A DNA stretch of 64,000 nt from contig NZ_JADMLH010000001.1 in NCBI RefSeq assembly GCF_016464385.1, positions 186,001 through 250,000 on the forward strand, read 5' to 3'. Every line of letters starts with the position of its first letter. The first letter of the stretch is position 1. The DNA is from Nucisporomicrobium flavum. Its GTDB lineage: Bacteria; Actinomycetota; Actinomycetes; Mycobacteriales; Micromonosporaceae. The notes under the pieces were generated by a model. That model saw only the letters and a list, made by a program, of their open reading frames with translations. It searched no databases and was not told the DNA's origin. A program made the position numbers and the translations under genes. Below are positions 58,302 to 64,000 of this stretch, piece by piece.

Positions 58302-59852
58302 GTGCAGAAGCTGGGTCTGGACCCGACGGTCGTGCGGCGGGCGAGGGAGCTCGCCGCGCGGGCGGGGCAGCCGGTCGTGGATCTGGCGCGGTCGCACACG
58401 ACCGTGTCGGTGGAGCGGGCGGTGCTGCGCCTGGCGGGGGTGCGCGGGGCGGACTCCGACGGTATTCCGTGGGTGAATCGGCTGGTGGACGCGGTGGTCG
58501 CCGATGTGGGGTTGTCGCACGGGGTGGCGGTGCCGGTGTTCGACGCGTTGCGGCGTGAGGGCCTGGACGATGTGACGGTGCTGGCGCAGAAGGCGGCGGC
58601 GGGTGCGGTGCGGTTCGGCGTACCGGAGAAGAAGGGTGAGCTGACGGCGGCCCGGCGGGCGGCGGGCAGGGCGGCCACGGCGGGGCTGAAGGTCGTGGAC
58701 CGGCGCCGGGTGGAGCGGGAGCGGCTGATCAAGCGGTACGGGGATGCGCCGCGGCGGCCGTGGATCTATCTGATCGTGGCGACCGGGGACATCTTCGAGG
58801 ACATCCCGCAGGCGCAGGCGGCGGCGCGGGCGGGCGCGGATGTGATCGCGGTGATCCGGTCGACGGGGCAGTCGCTGCTGGACTATGTGCCGGAGGGTGC
58901 GACGCGGGAGGGGTTCGCGGGCACGTATGCGACGCAGGAGAACTTCCGGCTGATGCGGGCGGCGCTGGACGAGACGTCGCGGGAGCTGGGCCGGTACGTG
59001 CGGCTGACGAACTACGCGTCGGGGTTGTGCATGCCGGAGATGGCGGTGCTGGCCGGGCTGGAACGCCTGGACATGATGCTCAACGACTCGATGTACGGGA
59101 TTCTGTTCCGCGACATCAATCCGATCCGTACGTTCGTGGATCAGCGGTTCTCGCGGCAGGTGCACGCCCGGGCGGGGATCATCATCAACACCGGTGAGGA
59201 CAACTACCTGACCACGGCGGACGCGGTGGAGGCGGCGCACACGGTGACGGTGTCGCAGCTGCTGAACGAGTTCTTCGCGCATGAGGCGGGGCTGGCGGAC
59301 TGGCAGCTGGGGCTGGGGCACGCGTTCGAGATCAATCCTGAGTTGCCGGAGTCGTTCCGGCTGGAGCTGGCGCACGCGTTGCTGGCGCGGGAGTTGTTCC
59401 CGGACGCGCCGCTGAAGTGGATGCCGCCGACGAAGCACATGACCGGGGACGTGTTCCGCGGGAACCTGCTGGACGGTTTCTTCAACCTGGTGGGTGCGCT
59501 GACCGGGCAGGGGATCCTGCTGGTGGGGATGATGACCGAGGCGGTGGTGACGCCGTGGCTGTCGGACCGTGACATCGCGTTGCAGAACGTGCGGTACGTG
59601 CTCAACGGGGCGGGGAACCTGCACGAGGACTTCGTGCCGGCGCCGGGCGGGTTCATCCAGTCGCGGGCGCACGAGGTGCTCGGCGAGGCGGTGGAGCTGC
59701 TGGAACGCATCGTGGACGACACGTTGCTGGAGGCCATCGCGGACGGCACGTTCGGGATCATGAAGCGGCCGGCGGACCGGGGCAAGGGCCTCGACGGGGT
59801 CGCGAAGCACGCTGAGGACTATTTCAACCCGGTGACGGAGGTCCTGGCATGA
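58302..59852 (+). CDS. kamD: Lysine 5,6-aminomutase alpha subunit
   Basis: 516 residues, matching KamD of anaerobes. TIM-barrel subunit that binds PLP and substrate; LDPTVVRRARELAARAG, PWIYLIVATGDIFEDIPQAQAAARAGADVIAVIRSTGQSLLDYVPEG in parts: ATGDIFEDIPQAQAAARA, STGQSLLDYVPEG; NYASGLCMPEMAVLAGLERL, NDSMYGILFRDIN and ARAGIIINTGEDNYLTTAD are conserved. With KamE and adenosylcobalamin it moves the terminal amino group from C6 to C5 of beta-lysine. GAGGAG before the GTG. Confidence 0.93.
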   Translation: MQKLGLDPTVVRRARELAARAGQPVVDLARSHTTVSVERAVLRLAGVRGADSDGIPWVNRLVDAVVADVGLSHGVAVPVFDALRREGLDDVTVLAQKAAAGAVRFGVPEKKGELTAARRAAGRAATAGLKVVDRRRVERERLIKRYGDAPRRPWIYLIVATGDIFEDIPQAQAAARAGADVIAVIRSTGQSLLDYVPEGATREGFAGTYATQENFRLMRAALDETSRELGRYVRLTNYASGLCMPEMAVLAGLERLDMMLNDSMYGILFRDINPIRTFVDQRFSRQVHARAGIIINTGEDNYLTTADAVEAAHTVTVSQLLNEFFAHEAGLADWQLGLGHAFEINPELPESFRLELAHALLARELFPDAPLKWMPPTKHMTGDVFRGNLLDGFFNLVGALTGQGILLVGMMTEAVVTPWLSDRDIALQNVRYVLNGAGNLHEDFVPAPGGFIQSRAHEVLGEAVELLERIVDDTLLEAIADGTFGIMKRPADRGKGLDGVAKHAEDYFNPVTEVLA

Positions 59853-59911
59853 CCGACTGCACCGAACGAAGAGAGGGCCAGGAGGGCATGCCGAAGGTGG
59901 GCTCAGCGTGA
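59849..59911 (+). CDS. Tiny coupling ORF between kamD and kamE
   Basis: ATG overlaps the kamD stop (ATGA, 59849-59852) and the TGA stop overlaps the kamE GTG (GTGA, 59908-59911). It would encode 20 residues (MTDCTERREGQEGMPKVGSA). It may only keep ribosomes moving from kamD to kamE; AGGAGGG (59880-59886) inside it is a possible kamE ribosome site. Confidence 0.35.
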   Translation: MTDCTERREGQEGMPKVGSA

Positions 59912-60642
59912 CGATCGTGCGGCCTTATGGGGACACCACGGGTGACGGCATGGTGCAGGTGTCTTTCACGTTGCCGCTGGTGCACGACAAGCGCGCCGAG
60001 GGCGCGGCGGTGCAGCTGGCGAACAAGATGGGTCTGGACCCGGCGATGCTGGTGCACGCCAAGCCGATGGGTGAGGGGTTCACCTTCTTCGTCGTGTACG
60101 GCCGGGTGAACCACCTGGTGGACACCGAGAAGGTGCAGGTGGTGGAGCGTGACTTCCCGCTGCTGAGCGCCAAGGAGATCAACGCGGTGATCAAGCGGCG
60201 GCTGCGGCGGCGGCTGAGCGTGGTCGGGGCGTGCATCGGTACGGACGCGCACACCGTGGGCATCGACGCGATCCTCAACGTCAAGGGCATCGCGGGGGAG
60301 AAGGGCCTGGAGTACTACCGGGAGCTCTCGGTGACGAACATGGGTGCGCAGGTGTCGGTGCCGGATCTGGTGGAGACGGCGCGGGCGCAGAAGGCCGACG
60401 CGGTGCTGGTGTCGCAGGTGGTGACGCAGCGCGACGCGCACCTGCACAACACGCGGGCGATGTCGGCGGCGTTCCGGGAGGCGATGCCGGCGGGTAAGCG
60501 GCCGCTGCTGATCGTCGGCGGGCCGCGGTTCGACGAGCTGATGGCCGCCGAGCTGGGCGTCGACCGCATCTTCGGCCGCGGCACCACCCCCCGGGAAGTC
60601 GCCTCCTACCTTGTCCACGCCCTGATCGGAGCTCCGAAGTGA
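59908..60642 (+). CDS. kamE: Lysine 5,6-aminomutase beta subunit (B12-binding)
   Basis: 244 residues. C-terminal B12-binding Rossmann domain with DAHTVG (D113, H115, G118; DxHxxG base-off motif), TDAHTVGIDAILNVKGIAGEKG in parts: GIDAILNVKGIAGEKG containing lysines 126/132 that may carry PLP, SVPDLVETARAQKADAVLVSQVV and LLIVGGPRFDELMA. Partner of KamD. GTG start coupled to the preceding frame. Confidence 0.93.
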   Translation: MTIVRPYGDTTGDGMVQVSFTLPLVHDKRAEGAAVQLANKMGLDPAMLVHAKPMGEGFTFFVVYGRVNHLVDTEKVQVVERDFPLLSAKEINAVIKRRLRRRLSVVGACIGTDAHTVGIDAILNVKGIAGEKGLEYYRELSVTNMGAQVSVPDLVETARAQKADAVLVSQVVTQRDAHLHNTRAMSAAFREAMPAGKRPLLIVGGPRFDELMAAELGVDRIFGRGTTPREVASYLVHALIGAPK

Positions 60643-61004
60643 TCACAGTGACCCACCGCCGCTATGTGCCGTACTCGCATGCGCACTACGCCGGGAACCT
60701 GGTGGACGGGGCGTACTCGCTGGGCCTGTTCGGCGATGTGGCGACGGACGTGTGCATCCAGCTCGACGGCGACGAGGGGCTGTTCGCTTCCTACGACGAC
60801 GTGCAGTTCAAGGCGCCCGTGCAGGCGGGCGACGTGCTCGAGGTGACGGCCACGGTCGTCACGATGGGTACGCGCTCGCGCAGGATCGCTTTCACCTCGA
60901 CGGTGGTGTGCCGGGGCACGGGCGGTTCGGCGGCGCGGGTGCTCGACGAGCCGATCGTCGCGGTGACCGCCACGGGCACGGTGGTCGTGCCCCCGAAGCC
61001 TTGA
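60639..61004 (+). CDS. kal: 3-aminobutyryl-CoA ammonia-lyase
   Basis: 121 residues, hot-dog fold. Pattern RRYVPYSHAHYAGNLVDGAYSLGLFGDVATDV and GDEGLFASYDDVQFKAPVQAGDVLEV matches Kal, which removes ammonia from L-3-aminobutyryl-CoA to crotonyl-CoA. It overlaps kamE by 4 bp (GTGA) and the next gene by 4 bp (TTGA). Its presence identifies the cluster as the lysine-fermentation-type pathway. Confidence 0.88.
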   Translation: MITVTHRRYVPYSHAHYAGNLVDGAYSLGLFGDVATDVCIQLDGDEGLFASYDDVQFKAPVQAGDVLEVTATVVTMGTRSRRIAFTSTVVCRGTGGSAARVLDEPIVAVTATGTVVVPPKP

Positions 61005-62266
61005 GCCGGGCCGTCTGCGTCGACGTCGGGTCCACGTACACGAAGGCCTGCGGGGTTGATCTGGCCTCGGGCCGGTTGCTGGCGCGGGCCGAGGTGCCGA
61101 CGACGTCCGGTTCCGACGTCCTGCACGGCCTGGACGAGGCGGTCGCGGCCGTCGGCGGCGCGGATGAGCTGTACGTGTGCTCGTCGGCCGGCGGCGGGCT
61201 GCGCCTGGCGGTGGTCGGGTACGAGGCGCTGGTCACGGCCGAGGCGGGCCACCGGGTCGGCCTGTCGGCCGGTGCGCGGGTGGTGCACGTGGCCGCGGGT
61301 CCGCTGAACGGGCGTGCGGTGGCGGCGCTGCGCGCGGCGCGACCGGATGTGATCCTGCTGGTCGGCGGCACCGACGGCGGTGACGAGGAGACGCTGCGGC
61401 ACAACGCGGCCCGGCTGGCGGCCTCGCGGATGCGGGTGCCGGTGGTGGTGGCGGGCAACGCGGCGGCCGCCCCGGACGCCGGGCAGGTGCTGGCCGGGCG
61501 GGGTGTGCCGGTGACGGTGACCGGCAACGTGCTGCCGCGCATCGGGGTCCTGGACCCGGGGCCGGCACGCGCGGCGATCCGCGACGTGTTCCTGCGCCAC
61601 GTCATCGGCGGCAAGAAGCTGTCGAAGGGTACGCGGTTCGCGTCGCTGGTGCGCTGCGCGACTCCCGACGCGGTACTGGCCGGGGTGTCGCTGCTGGCCG
61701 ACGTCACCGCGGCCGGGGTGCTGGTGGTCGACGTCGGCGGCGCGACGACCGACGTGTACTCGGCGTTGCTGCCGGACGCGGAACTGACGCACGGGCCGCA
61801 GGCCGACGTGGCGGGCACATTGTGGCGCTCACGCACGGTGGAGGGAGACCTCGGCGTGGGGGTCGGCGCTCCCGGCGTGGTCGCGGCCGCCTCGGCGGAG
61901 AAACTCCCCCCACCGGACATTTCGGCCGGGCGGCCGTTCGATGCCGCCACGGACCGGGCCCTGGCGGCGGCCGCGGCGATGACAGCGGTACGCCGCCACG
62001 CCCGCGGGCACTCACCCGGGCCGGGACAGCCCCGCACCGGCGGCCGCGACCTGCGCGACGTGCGGCTCCTGGTCGGCTCGGGCGGGGTACTGCGCCACGG
62101 CGGCGGCGACGCCGTGCTGGACGCGGTGCTGGGCGACACGGCGGGCGGCTGGGTCCTCCCGCGGGCCCCGCGCCGGGTGATCGACAGCGAATACGTGCTG
62201 GCCGCGGCGGGCCTGCTCGCCGAAGATCATCCCCGCGCGGCGGCGGCGTTGGTGAACGGTCTGTGA
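61001..62266 (+). CDS. MutL/GlmL-family ATPase, putative aminomutase reactivase
   Basis: 421 residues from TTG 61001. Actin-like ATPase (ASKHA) fold: CVDVGSTYTKACGVDL (phosphate 1), DVILLVGGTDGGDEETLRHNA, VVVAGNAAAAPDAGQVL, VTGNVLPRIGVLDP, LVVDVGGATTDVYSAL (phosphate 2) and VIDSEYVLAAAGLL. MutL proteins accompany B12 mutases (glutamate mutase, ornithine aminomutase) and probably reactivate them by exchanging damaged cofactor. Its position after kamDE-kal suggests it serves KamDE. Confidence 0.88.
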   Translation: MSRAVCVDVGSTYTKACGVDLASGRLLARAEVPTTSGSDVLHGLDEAVAAVGGADELYVCSSAGGGLRLAVVGYEALVTAEAGHRVGLSAGARVVHVAAGPLNGRAVAALRAARPDVILLVGGTDGGDEETLRHNAARLAASRMRVPVVVAGNAAAAPDAGQVLAGRGVPVTVTGNVLPRIGVLDPGPARAAIRDVFLRHVIGGKKLSKGTRFASLVRCATPDAVLAGVSLLADVTAAGVLVVDVGGATTDVYSALLPDAELTHGPQADVAGTLWRSRTVEGDLGVGVGAPGVVAAASAEKLPPPDISAGRPFDAATDRALAAAAAMTAVRRHARGHSPGPGQPRTGGRDLRDVRLLVGSGGVLRHGGGDAVLDAVLGDTAGGWVLPRAPRRVIDSEYVLAAAGLLAEDHPRAAAALVNGL

Positions 62267-62329
62267 CCCCCGGGGGTCGAGTGCGAGACACGCCGAGGAA
62301 CGCGACACGCCCAGGTACGGGGACGCCGG

Positions 62330-62360
62330 TTGACAGGCCGCCGGGGGTGCGGCGTACCGT
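62330..62360 (+). promoter_or_regulatory. Promoter with consensus -35 downstream of lysine operon
   Basis: TTGACA (62330-62335) and TACCGT (62355-62360), 19-bp spacer. It would start transcripts near 62367 towards the small ORF at 62382 or lnt. Confidence 0.45.
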
Positions 62361-62381
62361 CGACGGGTCCTGTTTCGGGAA

Positions 62382-62534
62382 GTGACTGTTGTTCGCTTCG
62401 TTCCTTCGCCCACTGGCCACGCGCGGCAGAACCCGACCGCGCGCGCGTACGCCAGGTCCAGGGGGTGGGGGTCGGCGGAGCGGCGCGGACCGGTCGCACT
62501 CCCGGTGGGGCCAGCGGTGGAACGAGGCCAGTAG
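62382..62534 (+). CDS. Possible small protein (50 aa)
   Basis: GTG to TAG frame starting MTVVRFVPSPTGHARQNPTA with GGGAAG just upstream and the promoter at 62330-62360. Third positions are GC-rich; no family recognised. It sits in the 659-bp gap 62267-62925, whose remainder is the homopolymer region and noncoding DNA. Confidence 0.35.
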   Translation: MTVVRFVPSPTGHARQNPTARAYARSRGWGSAERRGPVALPVGPAVERGQ

Positions 62535-62633
62535 ACAACGGCACGACGCGAGCAGCCAGCGCGCGGCGGGTCGGTCCGAAGGTCCCGCGACACACGCCTG
62601 GCGCACTGGCCCGGGATGGATCGTGGAAGTGCG

Positions 62634-62767
62634 ATCGGGGGGGGGGGGGGGGGGCCCCGCCCCCGAACCACCCCCCCCCCACCCTGCCCGCCGATGCCGG
62701 GGGCCCCGGGCCCGGGTTGGTTTGGTGTTCGCGCGGGGGGGGGGGGCCCGGCCGCCCCCCCCCCGAT
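62634..62767. other. Second G/C homopolymer region, probable hairpin with sequencing error
   Basis: Runs of 18 G (62637-62654), 10 C (62671-62680), 12 G (62735-62746) and 10 C (62755-62764). The outer edges pair: ATCGGGG (62634) with CCCCGAT (ends 62767). Same architecture as 12588-12681. Confidence 0.6.
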
Positions 62768-62925
62768 TCCATCCCCAGCCTCACCTTCCCTGCCTTTCCG
62801 CGCCCTTGCATCCTTCCCTGCGTCTTCCTGCCGTCGGCCCGGCTGTTTGCGCTGCTGGCCGGGTTATCCACAGGCCGCGGGTGGGCGCGACGGCTTCGTG
62901 ACCCGTGGCAGGTAGCCTTCCGCGG

Positions 62926-64000
62926 GTGGATCTGTTGACGCTTCAGCCGAGCCCGGCGCCCTCCGACGCCGGCGGGGCGGCACCGCCCGCGCCGCGGCCC
63001 CTGCCGCTGTGGGCGTCCGTACTGCTGGGCCTGGCCGCGGGCGGCGGGCTGCTGCTGGCGTTCCCGCCGTACGGGCTGTGGTGGCTGGCCCCGGTGTCCG
63101 TGGCGCTGCTCGCGGCCGCGACGCACCGGCGGCGGCTGCGCGGCGGGTTCGGCGTCGGGATGCTGGCCGGGCTGGTGCTGTTCGTGCCCCTGCTCGACTG
63201 GACCCACATCGCGGCCGGGTGGCTGCCGTGGATGCTGCTGTCGTTCGCGCAGGCCGCATACCTCGGGCTGCTCGGCCTGGCCTCGGCGTGGCTGTCGCCG
63301 CTGGCCGACCGGGCCCGCGCGCTGTGGCCGCTGCTGACCGGCCTGCTGTGGGTGACGCAGGAGGCGCTGCGCGACCGGGCGCCGTTCGGCGGGTTCCCGT
63401 GGGGCCGGCTGGCGTTCAGCCAGGGTGACGCCCCGGCGCTGCGGCTGGCCGTGCTCGGCGGGGCGCCGCTGGTGACGTTCGCCGCCGCCGCAGCCGGAGG
63501 CGCCCTGATCGCGCTGGCCTGGCGCACGTGGCGGCCCCGCACCTGGTTGCCTGCCACCGGGTTCGCGCTGACCGCGGCCGTGATCATCATCGGGCCGGCG
63601 TTCGTGCCCACGGCGCACCCCGCGCAGCAGACCCGCACGGTCGCGATCGTGCAGGGCAACGTGCCCCGCCTCGGCCTGGACTTCAACGCCCAGCGCGCCG
63701 CGGTGCTGCTCAACCACGTGCGCGCCACCGAGGCACTCGCCGAGCAGGTGCGCCAGGGCAGCCGGCCGAAACCCGAGCTGGTGATCTGGCCGGAGAATTC
63801 CAGCGACATCGACCCGCTGCGCAACCAGGACGCCGCCCAGCAGATCGCCGCCGCCGCGAACGCGATCGGCGTACCCATCCTCGTGGGTGCCGTGCTGCGC
63901 GGCGACGTGCCCGGCGAGATCCGCAACGCCGGCATCCTGTGGATGCCGGTCACCGGCCCGGACCTGGACCAGGTGTACGTCAAACGCCACCCCGTGCCGT
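62926..64000 (+). CDS. lnt: Apolipoprotein N-acyltransferase, 3' cut by window edge
   Basis: 358 residues visible. N-terminal membrane region with six or more helices (LLGLAAGGGLLLAFPPYGLWWLAPVSVALL in parts: LLLAFPPYGLWWLAP, GMLAGLVLFVPLLDW, FGGFPWGRLAFSQ), then a nitrilase-fold domain (RTVAIVQGNVPRLGLDFN) with catalytic E290 (VIWPENSSD) and the conserved VKRHPVP near the edge. It N-acylates lipoproteins at the membrane surface. GTG 62926 with TAGCCT (62913-62918) 7 nt upstream: leaderless. The end, including the Cys, is outside. Confidence 0.93.
   Translation, partial: MDLLTLQPSPAPSDAGGAAPPAPRPLPLWASVLLGLAAGGGLLLAFPPYGLWWLAPVSVALLAAATHRRRLRGGFGVGMLAGLVLFVPLLDWTHIAAGWLPWMLLSFAQAAYLGLLGLASAWLSPLADRARALWPLLTGLLWVTQEALRDRAPFGGFPWGRLAFSQGDAPALRLAVLGGAPLVTFAAAAAGGALIALAWRTWRPRTWLPATGFALTAAVIIIGPAFVPTAHPAQQTRTVAIVQGNVPRLGLDFNAQRAAVLLNHVRATEALAEQVRQGSRPKPELVIWPENSSDIDPLRNQDAAQQIAAAANAIGVPILVGAVLRGDVPGEIRNAGILWMPVTGPDLDQVYVKRHPVP

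Noticed and set aside
55581-59810. Long minus-strand frames across the kdd-kamD region
   Set aside because: Antisense to conserved pathway genes, with low-complexity His/Arg/Pro content.
62382-62926. RNase P RNA, tmRNA or 6C RNA in the gap before lnt
   Set aside because: None of their conserved core motifs could be found by eye; the homopolymers prevent a fair folding.

Overview
The window is very GC-rich, densely coding DNA from an actinobacterium. Gene content (spore photoproduct lyase family enzyme, YcnI-like protein, many TetR/LacI/XRE regulators, DHA2 efflux pumps, apolipoprotein N-acyltransferase) and frequent GTG starts fit Micromonosporaceae, for example an Actinoplanes-like organism; the family placement is inference. 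Many genes lack a Shine-Dalgarno sequence and instead carry a TAnnnT hexamer 6-7 nt before the start codon, which is what leaderless transcripts of actinobacteria look like.

Layout. 1-2818: selA (cut by the left edge) and selB, selenocysteine machinery. 2815-3974: an XRE repressor divergent from a methionine aminopeptidase, with tandem palindromes between. 3975-4855: a 16-codon leader peptide, a 9-bp hairpin and an alpha/beta hydrolase. 4836-6453: TetR regulator divergent from a TIM-barrel glycosidase-like protein around one operator. 6408-10174: a four-gene minus-strand operon (DHA2 efflux pump, spore photoproduct lyase family radical SAM enzyme, methyltransferase, P-loop kinase). 10237-20171: a sugar-porter-type MFS protein, a PRC-barrel/DUF2382 stress protein, glycogen debranching enzyme GlgX, small DUF proteins, D-amino-acid oxidase, and a Tat-exported PhoX-type phosphatase behind a PHO-box-like repeat. 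20189-21888: two envelope proteins. 22030-23308: a complete 1275-bp IS630-family element inserted exactly in a stop codon. 23306-27693: permease/DUF1980/beta-propeller operon and a diguanylate cyclase. 27806-34159: SfnB-like flavoenzyme, cysteine hydrolase, membrane protein, then tandem-repeat arrays on both sides of a FusB-like FBP zinc-finger gene, a TIGR00027 methyltransferase, a nucleotidyltransferase and a GNAT enzyme. 34167-41371: GGDEF-EAL protein, Gfo/Idh/MocA oxidoreductase, LacI regulator and a divergent secreted GH30 glycosidase. 41411-50635: efflux pump, HIT protein, amidohydrolase, MmcQ-like protein, YcnI-like copper protein, 5'-3' exonuclease, acyl-CoA dehydrogenase, STAS protein and Lrp regulator. 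50640-54203: secreted GH15 glucoamylase, a 57-codon small gene, methyltransferase, CsbD stress protein and a strong terminator.

54211-62266 is a lysine-degradation island: kamA (lysine 2,3-aminomutase) divergent from kdd, an amidohydrolase, kamD-kamE (B12-dependent lysine 5,6-aminomutase), kal and a MutL/GlmL-type ATPase. Together they would take lysine through beta-lysine and 3,5-diaminohexanoate towards 3-aminobutyryl-CoA and crotonyl-CoA, but the cleavage enzyme Kce is not in the window. The window ends inside lnt (apolipoprotein N-acyltransferase).

Two intergenic stretches (12588-12681 and 62634-62767) consist of long G and C homopolymers bounded by matching inverted arms. They look like strong hairpins that were badly sequenced and should not be trusted base by base.
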